A stretch of 64,000 nt of DNA from Gemmatimonadota bacterium (GTDB taxonomy: Bacteria; Gemmatimonadota; Gemmatimonadetes; Gemmatimonadales; Gemmatimonadaceae). This document shows, one piece after another, positions 56,456-64,000 of this stretch. The notes under the pieces are model-generated. The model made no database searches. It was not told the DNA's origin and saw only the letters and a list, made by a program, of their open reading frames with translations. The position numbers and the translations under genes are program-made. The stretch is taken from assembly GCA_021299375.1 (NCBI GenBank), contig JAJTGR010000017.1, forward strand, positions 1-64,000. The letters are read 5' to 3'. How positions within the stretch are numbered: position 1 is the first letter of the stretch; the number at the start of each line of letters is the position of its first letter.

Positions 56456-57370
56456 GTGTTCGGGACTTCTCTTCTTCCGCCGCCGACGACGTTGTCGGCC
56501 AGGGCGGTCCGGCGGTTGGCCAATGGCCCCCTCGATGCCGTGACGCTCATGCGTGACGTCTGCCGGGTCGAGCGGCTGCAGGCCGAGGCCGCCGAGCGTA
56601 TGGCGGAGGCCCTGTTGTCCCCGCACCCCGAATTCGTCAGGCTGCCGAGTGGCCATTGGGCCCTCGTCGACGGTCGTGAGGCCCGGACCGACCGCCCGGA
56701 TACCGGGCAAGACACCGGGCTCCGCCTGACCGACATCCGGTTCGCCGTCGTCGATGTGGAAACGACGGGGACGCGGACCGCGATGGGCGATCGCGTCACC
56801 GAGATTGCCATTGCCCGGGTCGAGGGGGGCGCGATCACGGACGTCTTCGCGCAGCTGGTGAATCCGGAGCGTCCCATCCCACCGTACATCACGGCGCTGA
56901 CGCACATCACGCAGGACATGGTGCGTGACCAGCCCCTCTTCCGGGACGTGGCCGACGAGGTCCGCCGGCGGCTGCAAGGGGCGGTCTTCGTGGCCCACAA
57001 CGCGGCCTTCGACTGGCGCTTTGTCGCTGCCGAGCTGCGGCGAGTGACCGGGGACGAGCTGGCCGGGCCGTCGCTGTGCACCGTCCGGCTGGCCAAGGCG
57101 CTCCTACCCGACCTACCACGGCGATCACTGGATCACGTCACCCGGTATTTCGGTATCGAGATCGAGGCGCGGCACCGGGCCGCGGGCGATGCCGTGGCTA
57201 CGGCGCACGCCCTCTGTCGTTTGCTGCACCTTGCTGAACGTGAAGGCATCCGCACCTGGGCCGAGCTCGATGGGCTGGTCTCTACCCGCTCCGGCCGTCG
57301 ACCGCACACCGCGGCGGATCGCCGTCACCGTGCGTCGCCGCTTGCCGCGTTCGAGGATCACCTCGCGTGA
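56456..57370 (+). CDS. DnaQ-like 3'-5' exonuclease (DEDDh)
   Basis: A 304-residue protein. An N-terminal helical extension (about 90 residues) precedes an epsilon-type exonuclease: Exo I VVDVETTG (D100, E102), Exo II HNAAFDWRF and Exo III with the His and Asp of ARHRAAGDAVAT. All DEDDh acids are present. It resembles DNA polymerase III epsilon and the nuclease domain of PolC or DinG-type proteins. It could proofread or repair; whether it is the replicative epsilon cannot be told because the polymerase-binding tail is not recognised. GTG start. Confidence 0.9.
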   Translation: MFGTSLLPPPTTLSARAVRRLANGPLDAVTLMRDVCRVERLQAEAAERMAEALLSPHPEFVRLPSGHWALVDGREARTDRPDTGQDTGLRLTDIRFAVVDVETTGTRTAMGDRVTEIAIARVEGGAITDVFAQLVNPERPIPPYITALTHITQDMVRDQPLFRDVADEVRRRLQGAVFVAHNAAFDWRFVAAELRRVTGDELAGPSLCTVRLAKALLPDLPRRSLDHVTRYFGIEIEARHRAAGDAVATAHALCRLLHLAEREGIRTWAELDGLVSTRSGRRPHTAADRRHRASPLAAFEDHLA

Positions 57371-58242
57371 GTTTCCCCCATCCGTTGCTCGAGTCGCGCA
57401 CCCTCGGCCGGCTTCGCGTGCATGCCATTCAGGCGGGCGGTCAGCAACTCGACGGCGGTGCCATGTTCGGCGTGGTGCCCAAGACCCTCTGGTCGAGGCG
57501 CCTGCCGGCAGATGACAAGAACCGCATTCCCATGGGGATGCGCTGCCTGCTGATCGAGCACGACGACGGACTGGTACTGCTCGATACCGGGCTCGGCAAC
57601 AAGGAGACGGCGAAGTTTCACGAGATCTACGGCATCGAGAATGCCGGCGGCGAGGGACGGACGGCCCTGGAGGACGGCATTCGGGCTGCGGGCTTCGCGC
57701 CGGACGACATTGCCGTGGTGATCAATACGCACCTGCATTTCGATCATGCGGGCGGCAACACCTGGCGGGCGCCGACGGGAGAAGTGCTGCCGACCTTTCC
57801 GAATGCCCGGTACGTGGTCCAGGCGGGAGAGCGTGCGTACGCGGAGCACCCCAACGAACGGACCGCGGCGAGCTACTTCCCACCCAACTGGGCGCCCATC
57901 GTGGCGGCCGGCCGGTTCGAGTTCATTGCCGGCGCCCGGGAAATCGTGTCGGGGATCTCGGTGCGCCCCACCCCGGGTCACACACCGTACCACCAGAGCG
58001 TGGTCGTGCAGTCCGGCGGGGAGACCCTCTGCTTCCTCGGCGACGTGGTTCCGACGGCCCATCACCTCCCGTTGCCGTGGATCATGGGGTATGACGTTGA
58101 ACCCCTGGTCACGCTGGAGAGCAAGCGGACCCTGCTGGCCGAGGCGCTCCGCGAGGACTGGTTGCTCGTCTTCGAGCACGACGCCCAGGCCGGATTCGGG
58201 CGGGTGGTCCACGATGGGAAGGCGTATCGGCTCGCCGAGTGA
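57367..58242 (+). CDS. MBL-fold metallo-hydrolase
   Basis: A 291-residue metallo-beta-lactamase-fold protein with HLHFDHAGG (H122, H124, D126, H127), the third-ligand region TPGHTPYH and the Asp of CFLGDVVPTAHHLP. This is the lactonase/MBL layout with two metals. The substrate is unknown; quorum-quenching lactonases and other hydrolases look similar. It begins at GTG 57367, overlapping the exonuclease stop by 4 bases. Confidence 0.9.
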   Translation: MSFPHPLLESRTLGRLRVHAIQAGGQQLDGGAMFGVVPKTLWSRRLPADDKNRIPMGMRCLLIEHDDGLVLLDTGLGNKETAKFHEIYGIENAGGEGRTALEDGIRAAGFAPDDIAVVINTHLHFDHAGGNTWRAPTGEVLPTFPNARYVVQAGERAYAEHPNERTAASYFPPNWAPIVAAGRFEFIAGAREIVSGISVRPTPGHTPYHQSVVVQSGGETLCFLGDVVPTAHHLPLPWIMGYDVEPLVTLESKRTLLAEALREDWLLVFEHDAQAGFGRVVHDGKAYRLAE

Positions 58243-58286
58243 CCGATGGCCCGGTGGCGTGGGGAGAACCGTGTGCTGGCCGGGGG

Positions 58287-58314
58287 TTGACCTCGGGGCG
58301 GGGGCGTCTAGGTT
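58287..58314 (+). promoter_or_regulatory. infC operon promoter
   Basis: TTGACC (58287-58292), a 16-base spacer and TAGGTT (58309-58314). A start near 58321 gives a leader of about 214 bases before the infC ATT. The rest of the 292-base gap is this leader. Confidence 0.65.
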
Positions 58315-58480
58315 TCCCGTGTTGGTGTAGCGACAACTGAGAAGTGGCGAGGCCTCGGTGCCCCGCCCACCCTTCGGCCCTCCCGTCAGCTGTTTCCTGC
58401 GGAGGTGTGCTGCTGGAGTCCATCGAATCGGCGGTCCTGCTGCGTGCACGTTGCATGCGGAGGGGATCGTGCCGTGCGCG

Positions 58481-58517
58481 ACGCGGATTCCACGGGGGTT
58501 CGCGTTTTCTGTTTCTT
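58481..58517 (+). terminator. Terminator-like attenuator in the infC leader
   Basis: A 7-bp stem (58481-58487 with 58499-58505, one G-T wobble) with an 11-base loop, followed by a T-rich run (58505-58517), ending 5 bases before the GGAG ribosome-binding site. This is the layout of leader attenuation, known for the infC-rpmI-rplT operon in Bacillus, where L20 is the regulator. The binding site for L20 was not identified here. Confidence 0.5.
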
Positions 58518-58534
58518 CCACCGGAGTACGCACT

Positions 58535-59053
58535 ATTCAGGATTCGACGAAGCGTCCGCCACGGGTGAACCGGCAGATCCGCATCAGTCCGGTACGGGTG
58601 ATCGGTGCCGACGGGAGCCAGTTGGGCATCCTCGAGGTCGACGTGGCCTTGTCGATGGCGCAGGACCTTGGCCTCGATCTCGTGGAAGTGGCGGCGGCGG
58701 CTCGGCCCCCGGTCGTCCGAATCATGGACTACGGGAAGTTCAAGTTCGAACAGGCCAAGCAGGCCCGACTCGCGAAGAAGAAGCAGCACGTGATCCATCT
58801 CAAGGAGGTCAAGTACCGTCCGGGGATCGATGATCACGACTTCGACACGAAGACCCGCCACGCGCGGAAATTCCTCGAAGACGGCAACAAGGTGAAGGTG
58901 ACGCTCATGTTCCGCGGCCGGCAGATCGCCCATCCCGAATTGGGACGCGCGGTGGTTGATCGGGTGTCGCAGGAACTGGCCGACCTGGCCAAGGTCGAGA
59001 GCGCGCCGACGATGGAAGGCAAATCGATGACGATGATCCTCGCGCCGAAGTGA
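58535..59053 (+). CDS. infC: Translation initiation factor IF-3, ATT start codon
   Basis: A 172-residue IF3: N-domain RVNRQIRISPVRVIGADGSQLGILEV, linker with DYGKFKFEQAKQARLAKKKQ, and the C-domain (KEVKYRPGIDDHDFDTKTRHARKFLEDGNKVKVTLMFRGR). The start is ATT at 58535, 8 bases after GGAG (58523-58526); there is no ATG, GTG or TTG at a suitable site. An AUU start is the known, autoregulated infC start in other bacteria: IF3 discriminates against it. rpmI and rplT follow. Confidence 0.95.
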   Translation: MQDSTKRPPRVNRQIRISPVRVIGADGSQLGILEVDVALSMAQDLGLDLVEVAAAARPPVVRIMDYGKFKFEQAKQARLAKKKQHVIHLKEVKYRPGIDDHDFDTKTRHARKFLEDGNKVKVTLMFRGRQIAHPELGRAVVDRVSQELADLAKVESAPTMEGKSMTMILAPK

Positions 59054-59119
59054 TCGGCGCGGGATCTGCTGCAGGGCCGTCCTAACAGCAGGGCGGTCGA
59101 CCGCTGACGTGAGCAAATC

Positions 59120-59317
59120 ATGCCGAAGATGAAGACCCACAGCGGCGCCAAGAAGCGCTTCTCCGTGACGGGATCGGGGAAGGTGCGGCGCCTGAAGGCC
59201 TACAAGAGCCACATCCTGACCAAGAAGGACGCCAAGCGGAAGCGTAATCTCCGTCGCCCGGCCATCGTCGAGACCAACGGCGAAGCCAAGCGCATCAAGC
59301 GTCTCATCCTGGCCTGA
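59120..59317 (+). CDS. rpmI: Ribosomal protein L35
   Basis: A 65-residue, basic protein of the L35 family: [21 protein letters not shown], then [15 protein letters not shown], ending near KRLILA. The ATG at 59120 is followed by the standard N-terminus. A ctgctg...cagcag pair (about 59076-59100) lies in the 66-base gap after infC and could be part of an L20 site. rplT starts 12 bases after the stop. Confidence 0.96.
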   Translation: MPKMKTHSGAKKRFSVTGSGKVRRLKAYKSHILTKKDAKRKRNLRRPAIVETNGEAKRIKRLILA

Positions 59318-59329
59318 GGATCACCCACT

Positions 59330-59704
59330 ATGCCACGCGTCAAGTCCAACGTCGTTCGTCTCAAGCGCAAGAAGCAGATTCTCAAGCACGCCAAGGGAGC
59401 CTTCGGGGGCCGCTCGAAGCTGTGGAAGGCTGCCAAGGAAACCGTGGAGCGCGGCTGGCGCTACGCGTACCGCGACCGCAAGAACAAGAAGCGCGATTTC
59501 CGACGCCTCTGGATCATCCGAATCAACGCCGCGGCGCGGATGCACGACCTGTCGTACAGCGCCTTCATCAACGGCCTGCATGCGGCCGGCATCGAGATCG
59601 ACCGAAAGGTGTTGGCTGACCTCGCGGTGCGTGAGCCGGAAGCCTTCGGCGTCATCGCCGAGCAGGCCCGGAAGGCCCTCGAGGCGAAGCAGGCCGCCGC
59701 GTAA
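59330..59704 (+). CDS. rplT: Ribosomal protein L20
   Basis: A 124-residue basic protein: [69 protein letters not shown], ending with a lysine-rich tail. L20 assembles early in the 50S subunit and represses its own operon in other bacteria by binding mRNA. A Shine-Dalgarno-like GAGGAT lies 9 bases before the ATG. A hairpin at 59755-59782 follows the gene. Confidence 0.97.
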   Translation: MPRVKSNVVRLKRKKQILKHAKGAFGGRSKLWKAAKETVERGWRYAYRDRKNKKRDFRRLWIIRINAAARMHDLSYSAFINGLHAAGIEIDRKVLADLAVREPEAFGVIAEQARKALEAKQAAA

Positions 59705-59754
59705 GCCGCTCGCCGGACGCGTCGCGCTTGGTGTGCGCGGGGCGGTTAAGTTGC

Positions 59755-59796
59755 AGGGCCGGTATCGCGAGATGCCGGCCCTTTGTGCTCCTGTTT
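59755..59796 (+). terminator. Hairpin with T-rich tail between rplT and pheS
   Basis: An 11-bp stem (59755-59765 with 59772-59782, one G-T wobble) with a 6-base loop is followed by a T-rich stretch (TTGTGCTCCTGTTT). It could end the rplT transcript or attenuate pheST. A TTAAGTT -10-like element (59746-59752) lies just upstream, so a separate pheS transcript is possible. The ATG at 59772 lies inside the right arm. Confidence 0.5.
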
Positions 59797-59807
59797 CCGA
59801 ACCTTCC

Positions 59808-60818
59808 GTGATCCTTTCCGACTATCTCGCCCAGGCCGAGGCACTCGCCCGCGACTGCCGGGCGCTGCTCGATCGCCTCGAGTCTGCCACGCGGCTCGAC
59901 GTGGCCAAGGGCCAACTGAATGCCCTCAAGGACGACCGGCTTGCGGCCCTGCAGGCGGCATTGCGGACGCTCCCGGCGGACGATCGTCGGGCGGCCGGCG
60001 CGGCCTTCAACACCCTCAAGACGAGCATTCAGGAGGCGCTTGATTCCTTCGCGACCCGGCAGGTGGCCGGCACCGGCGCCGAACGCTTCGACGGCACCAT
60101 GCCCGGACGCGGCACGTGGCGTGGCTCCCTGCACCCCGTCACGCTGGTGATCGACGAAATCTGCGAGATCTTCCGCGAGTTGGGCTTCACCATCGCCCTC
60201 GGGCCCGAGGCGGAAACGGAATGGTACAACTTCGGTGCGCTCAACTTCCCGGCCGATCATCCGGCCATGGAGTTGCACGACACGCTGTATCTCGGCGAAG
60301 ACACACTGCTGCGCACGCACACGTCGCCCGTTCAGGTGCGCACCATGCAGCGCTTCGCGCCGCCCATTCGTGTGCTCGCGCCAGGTCAGGTGTATCGCCG
60401 CGACTTCTTCGACGCGACACACGCGCCGGCCTTCATGCAGCTTGAAGGACTCGCCATCGATGAAGGCGTGAGCTTCGTGGACCTCAAGGCGACCCTCGCC
60501 GAGTTCGCCCGTCGCTTCTACGGCGCCACGCGGCGCGTGCGCTTCGGCCCGTCCTACTTCCCGTTCGTCGAGCCGGGCGCCCAGATGGACGTGGAGGTCG
60601 ACCTCGGCGACGGCAAGGGGCTGCGCTGGGTCGAGATCCTCGGCTGTGGCATGGTCCACCCCAACGTCATCGAGGCCGCGGGGCTCGACAGCGAGCAGTA
60701 TACCGGTTGGGCGTTCGGGATGGGCCCCGCCCGCATCGCGATGTCACGCTATGGCGTCAACGACATCCGGACCTTCTACGACTCCGACGTCCGCTTCCTG
60801 GAGCAGTTCGCTCGATGA
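59808..60818 (+). CDS. pheS: Phenylalanyl-tRNA synthetase alpha subunit
   Basis: A 336-residue class II synthetase subunit: N-terminal coiled coil (about 1-85), MPGRGTWRGSLHPVTLVIDEI, motif 2-type region THTSPVQVRTM and GQVYRRDFFDATHAPAFMQLEGLAID, and motif 3 GWAFGMGPARIAMSRYGVNDIR. The start is GTG 59808, since the ATG 12 codons earlier lies in the hairpin stem and would extend beyond the usual N-terminus. The pheT ATG overlaps the stop (ATGA). Sequence after rplT is the standard operon order. Confidence 0.94.
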   Translation: MILSDYLAQAEALARDCRALLDRLESATRLDVAKGQLNALKDDRLAALQAALRTLPADDRRAAGAAFNTLKTSIQEALDSFATRQVAGTGAERFDGTMPGRGTWRGSLHPVTLVIDEICEIFRELGFTIALGPEAETEWYNFGALNFPADHPAMELHDTLYLGEDTLLRTHTSPVQVRTMQRFAPPIRVLAPGQVYRRDFFDATHAPAFMQLEGLAIDEGVSFVDLKATLAEFARRFYGATRRVRFGPSYFPFVEPGAQMDVEVDLGDGKGLRWVEILGCGMVHPNVIEAAGLDSEQYTGWAFGMGPARIAMSRYGVNDIRTFYDSDVRFLEQFAR

Positions 60819-63250
60819 TCGTCTCGCACGAGTGGCTCAAGCAGTTCGTTCCGCACCAGCATGCTGCCCAGCACATCGGCGAGGTGTTGAGCCGGCATTG
60901 CGTCACGCTCGACAACATCGAACAGGTCGGGGCCGATCTCTCGGCCTTCGTCGTCGCGCAGGTCGTCGAAGCCGGGCGGCATCCGAACTCCGATCACCTG
61001 TGGGTGACGAAAGTCGATGATGGCAGCGGGACGCTGCTGGACGTGGTGTGCGGGGCGCCGAACGTGGTCGCCGGTCACAAGTATCCGTTCGCCCGCACCG
61101 GCACGGTCATGCCCAACGGGCTCACGATCGAGCGCCGCAAGATCCGCGGGGCTACGTCCAACGGGATGCTCTGCTCGGCCCGTGAACTCGGATTGGGCGA
61201 GGAGCACGATGGCATCCTCACCCTCGATACCGACGTCGAGCCGGGGACGCCGTTGGCGAAGCTGGTGGAGGCCGCCGACGCTCGGCTCGATCTCGACGTC
61301 CTGCCGAATCGTCCGGATCTGCTCTCGCACATCGGCGTGGCGCGCGAGATCAGCGCGATCACCGGCACCCCGATGGTGGCGGTACCGGCCGAGCTCACTA
61401 CCGCCCCGAGCGCCATCGTGGCGCAGCGCGGGGGGGCCTCCGTGCAGGGCGCTCACGCCACGGTCAGTGTGGTGGACGCCGACCACTGCCCGCGGTACGT
61501 CGCGGTGATCATCAAGGGCGTCTCGGTTGGGGCCAGCCCCGCGTGGCTCAGGGGGCGGCTCGAGAGCATCGGCCAGCGCACCATCAGCAATGTGGTCGAT
61601 GCCACCAACTACGTGTTGTATGGATTCGGCCAGCCGGTGCACGCGTTCGACCTCGCGAAGCTGGTGAACCATTCGATCGTCGTGCGTTCCACGCGGGCCG
61701 GGGAATCGCTGGTCACGCTCGACGGGGTGACCCGGTCGCTACCCGAGGGCACCACGGTGATCTGCGACGGAGCGGCCCCGGTGGCGCTGGCCGGCGTGAT
61801 GGGAGGCCAGCACAGCGAGGTCACGCACGCGACGACCGACATCCTGCTCGAAGTCGCCGTGTTTGCGCCTCGCTTCGTACGGGGCGTCAAGAAGCGGGTC
61901 GGATTGAACACCGATGCGGCGTACCGTTACGAGCGGGGCATCGATGCCGGTCAGACCGAGGCGGTGGCCCGCCTGGCTGCGGCGCTCATCACCCAAGTGG
62001 CGGGTGGCGAGGTGGCGGAGGTGCTGGTCGTCGGTGCCCCGACCGAACCGCGCCCACCGGTGACGCTGCGCCCGGCCCGTCTGGCACGCCTGCTCGGCAT
62101 GGCCATCCCGGAGACGGACATCATCCGCCGCCTCGAATCGCTGGGATGCGTGGTCACGCCTGTGGGACACGCGCTGTCGGTGGTCGCGCCGTCGTGGCGT
62201 CATGACCTCGGGCTCGAAGTGGATCTCATCGAGGAGGTCGCGCGCCTCATCGGCTTCGACGCCTTGCCTGACGAACTGCGGCCATTCCGGCCCGGGACTT
62301 CGCCCGATCATCCGCTGTATCTGGCGTCGCGTCGTGTGCGCGAGGTGCTCGTGGGGCTCGGCCTTGCCGAGACCCGGCCGATGCCCTTCACCGCCACCGG
62401 CGACGAACGGACGCCGCGTGTGCGCAATCCGCTTGCCGACGATGAGCCCTACCTGCGCTCGTCAGTGCTCGACACCCTTGCCCGGCGCGCGGAGTACAAC
62501 CTGTCGCGCATGCAGGGGAATCTGCGGCTGTTCGAGATCGGCAACACGTTCACGGGGCGCGCGGGACGATTGCCGCTGGAGGAACTGCGCATCGGGGCCC
62601 TGCTCATGGGGGCGCGGCGCCCGGCGCATTTCACCGAGCCGCCGCCGCCGGCCTTCGACATGTGGGACGCGAAGGACCTCGCTGCGCGTCTCCTCGCCGC
62701 GGCGTTCCCGGGGCTGCGGGGGGAGTTCATTGCCGACGTGGGCGTACCCGGGTGGACGCTCACGGTCGATGGGGTCGGGGTGGTGGGCCGGGTCGAAGCC
62801 GTGCGGCTCGACCGGCCGGTCTGGGCGAGCGAGCCGTGGGGTGTAGAGATCACGCTTGGGGTGATCGACTCCGGAGATGTCGCGGCTGCCGGTCAGCATG
62901 CCCACGCGCCTGCCGTGCGCGAGTCGGGGGCGGTGCGGGCCGTGCGGTTCACGCCCCTGCCTACCACGCCAGCGGCGGAGCTTGACCTGGCGCTGCTGGT
63001 GCCCGACACGACCCCCGCAGCCACGGTCGAAGCGGTACTGAAGCGGGCCGGTGGGGAGCTACTGGAGCGGATTGAACTCTTTGACCAGTTCCGAGGCGCC
63101 GGCATACCGGCCGGCACCCGCAGTCTCGCCTGGCGGTTGACGTGGCGCCATCCTGAACGCACCCTGCGGGACAAGGAGATCGAGGGGCGACGGGCCCGTC
63201 TGCTTGACATCCTCGACCAGGAACTGGGTATCCGGCCACGTGCGTCCTGA
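60815..63250 (+). CDS. pheT: Phenylalanyl-tRNA synthetase beta subunit
   Basis: An 811-residue subunit with the full beta layout: N-terminal MIVSHEWLKQFVP, EMAP-II-like tRNA-binding domain with VVAQVVEAGRHPNSDHLWVTKVD, B3/B4 editing core (RISNVVDATNYVLYGFGQPVHAFD-type block around 255-285), B5 (DIIRRLESLGCVVTPVG), catalytic-like core and a C-terminal ferredoxin-like anticodon-binding domain (about 715-811). With PheS it forms the alpha2-beta2 enzyme. Confidence 0.96.
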   Translation: MIVSHEWLKQFVPHQHAAQHIGEVLSRHCVTLDNIEQVGADLSAFVVAQVVEAGRHPNSDHLWVTKVDDGSGTLLDVVCGAPNVVAGHKYPFARTGTVMPNGLTIERRKIRGATSNGMLCSARELGLGEEHDGILTLDTDVEPGTPLAKLVEAADARLDLDVLPNRPDLLSHIGVAREISAITGTPMVAVPAELTTAPSAIVAQRGGASVQGAHATVSVVDADHCPRYVAVIIKGVSVGASPAWLRGRLESIGQRTISNVVDATNYVLYGFGQPVHAFDLAKLVNHSIVVRSTRAGESLVTLDGVTRSLPEGTTVICDGAAPVALAGVMGGQHSEVTHATTDILLEVAVFAPRFVRGVKKRVGLNTDAAYRYERGIDAGQTEAVARLAAALITQVAGGEVAEVLVVGAPTEPRPPVTLRPARLARLLGMAIPETDIIRRLESLGCVVTPVGHALSVVAPSWRHDLGLEVDLIEEVARLIGFDALPDELRPFRPGTSPDHPLYLASRRVREVLVGLGLAETRPMPFTATGDERTPRVRNPLADDEPYLRSSVLDTLARRAEYNLSRMQGNLRLFEIGNTFTGRAGRLPLEELRIGALLMGARRPAHFTEPPPPAFDMWDAKDLAARLLAAAFPGLRGEFIADVGVPGWTLTVDGVGVVGRVEAVRLDRPVWASEPWGVEITLGVIDSGDVAAAGQHAHAPAVRESGAVRAVRFTPLPTTPAAELDLALLVPDTTPAATVEAVLKRAGGELLERIELFDQFRGAGIPAGTRSLAWRLTWRHPERTLRDKEIEGRRARLLDILDQELGIRPRAS

Positions 63251-63680
63251 AACGGTCGCGTTTCGCGAACTCGACACCCTCGTCCGCAACCTGAGCGATC
63301 AGTTGGCGGGCTACCGCCGACGCGCGCTGACGGCGGAGGCGCGCGCCCGCGAACTCGAACAGATCCTCGCCGGAATGACCGGAAAGCTCGACGAGGTCCG
63401 GCAGCAGCTGGAGGATACGCAAGGGTCGCGCGACGCGGCCGTGGTGCAGGCGCGGACGCTGCAACTGCAGCTCGACGGGAGCCGCACGGAGCTGCACCAG
63501 GCGAAATCGGCGCTGAGCGAGGCGCTGGCGAAGGGGACCCCGGAAGCGCGCGATCTGGAGCTCGCGCGGGAAAACGAGCGCCTCCGGGCCCGTCTCGACG
63601 AGGCGCGTGAGCGAACGACCCAGTTGGCAGAGCGGGTGCGCTTTCTCCGGCAACAGGTCACCCAGCCAGCCGACCGATGA
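63240..63680 (+). CDS. Coiled-coil protein of unknown function between pheT and zapA
   Basis: About 146 residues; nearly all of residues 10-140 is heptad-like coiled coil (FRELDTLVRNLSDQLAGYRRRALTAEARARELEQ, then RENERLRARLDEARERTTQLAERV). No membrane segment or enzyme motif. It overlaps pheT by 11 bases at the front and zapA by 4 at the back, so it is very likely in that operon. A division-related partner of ZapA is plausible but only by position. GTG 63240 versus 63204 is uncertain. Confidence 0.7.
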   Translation: MRPETVAFRELDTLVRNLSDQLAGYRRRALTAEARARELEQILAGMTGKLDEVRQQLEDTQGSRDAAVVQARTLQLQLDGSRTELHQAKSALSEALAKGTPEARDLELARENERLRARLDEARERTTQLAERVRFLRQQVTQPADR

Positions 63681-63988
63681 TGGATCAGCGCAGCGTGGTG
63701 AAGGTCCGAATCCTGGGGGAGGAGTACCTGCTCCGGACGGAGGCGTCGGTTGAGCACACCCGGGCGGTGGCCGACCACGTCGATCGGACCATTCGGGCAA
63801 TCCTCGCCGGGAGTTCGACGATGGAGACCCAGAAGGCCGCGATTCTGGCGGCCCTTCAGATCACGGACGAGCTGTTTCGCGAGCAGCGGGCGATGGATGT
63901 GATCACGGGCGACATGCGTCAGTTGGCGTCGGACATTCGCCCGCTGCTGCCGCCTGCCAAGCGCGGCGAGGATACTGGGGGCGGCTGA
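63677..63988 (+). CDS. zapA: Cell division protein ZapA
   Basis: A 103-residue protein. The N-terminal domain has SVVKVRILGEEYLLRTEASVEHTRAVADHVD, matching the ZapA fold where a short beta sheet precedes a helix; the rest is a coiled helix (RTIRAILAGSSTMETQKAAILAALQITDELF). ZapA bundles FtsZ filaments. It lies after pheT, a usual place in many bacteria. The start is ATG 63677 (or 63680). The stop is 12 bases from the window edge. Confidence 0.85.
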   Translation: MMDQRSVVKVRILGEEYLLRTEASVEHTRAVADHVDRTIRAILAGSSTMETQKAAILAALQITDELFREQRAMDVITGDMRQLASDIRPLLPPAKRGEDTGGG

Positions 63989-64000
63989 AGACCCCCCGGC

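Overview
The window is a dense, GC-rich (roughly two-thirds G+C) stretch of bacterial chromosome. It holds about 62 protein genes and two tRNA genes, almost all on the + strand and many overlapping by four bases (ATGA or GTGA). A TonB-dependent receptor, heptose biosynthesis genes (gmhA, a heptose-7-phosphate kinase) and a lipoprotein show a Gram-negative envelope. Several gene orders nevertheless resemble those of Firmicutes: aroQ-pepP-accB-accC, hemW-hrcA-dnaJ-prmA-rsmE-rpsU-yqeY, infC-rpmI-rplT-pheS-pheT-zapA. The G+C content and protein style suggest a Gemmatimonadota chromosome. That assignment is inference and was not tested by any search.

Layout. 1-4.0 kb: end of a TPR protein, a polyprenyl synthase, a small membrane protein and tatA, facing a PpiD/SurA-type foldase across a perfect bidirectional hairpin. 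4.2-13.7 kb: a large TPR protein, aroQ, pepP, accB, pilT, accC, ftsK. 13.9-18.2 kb: TonB-dependent receptor, glycerophosphodiesterase, yraN. 18.3-23.3 kb: recA-recX-alaS and a small unknown gene. 23.4-30.6 kb: cpsB-like phosphatase, gmhA, SDR, CCA-adding enzyme, an unknown gene, rarA, LEA-like lipoprotein, hflX. 30.6-30.9 kb: two tRNA genes on the - strand. 31-37.9 kb: hldA-type kinase, EamA transporter, asparaginase, CMD-family protein, obg, dprA, hemW. 37.9-48.4 kb: hrcA, dnaJ, prmA, rsmE, HIT protein, rpsU, yqeY, mutS2, dnaG, zinc-ribbon protein. 48.5-58.2 kb: recJ, rsmD, coaD, pta, a STAS / anti-sigma kinase / SpoIIE-phosphatase cassette, rsmA, rex (- strand), a DnaQ-like exonuclease, an MBL hydrolase. 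58.3-64 kb: infC-rpmI-rplT-pheS-pheT, a coiled-coil protein, zapA.

No prophage, insertion sequence, CRISPR array or conventional defence locus is visible. The interest lies in expression signals. Eight genes have a TAnnnT -10-like hexamer ending 6-8 bases before the start codon, the geometry of leaderless mRNAs; one also has a perfect TTGACA -35 box, and two are divergent promoters squeezed into 35 bp. infC starts at ATT and hflX appears to start at ATC, each 8 bases after a Shine-Dalgarno sequence, so both are candidates for discrimination by IF3, the infC product. A perfect Rex operator lies just inside or upstream of rex. A perfect 36-bp tandem duplication carries the stop codons of the convergent genes rsmA and rex. 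The infC leader contains a terminator-like hairpin just before its ribosome binding site.

Functionally the window is mostly core: translation and its RNA modification (alaS, pheST, infC, S21, L35, L20, prmA, rsmE, rsmD, rsmA, cca, tRNAs), DNA metabolism (recA, recX, recJ, mutS2, dnaG, rarA, dprA, ftsK), fatty-acid and shikimate steps, and redox or stress control (rex, hrcA, dnaJ, partner-switching module).
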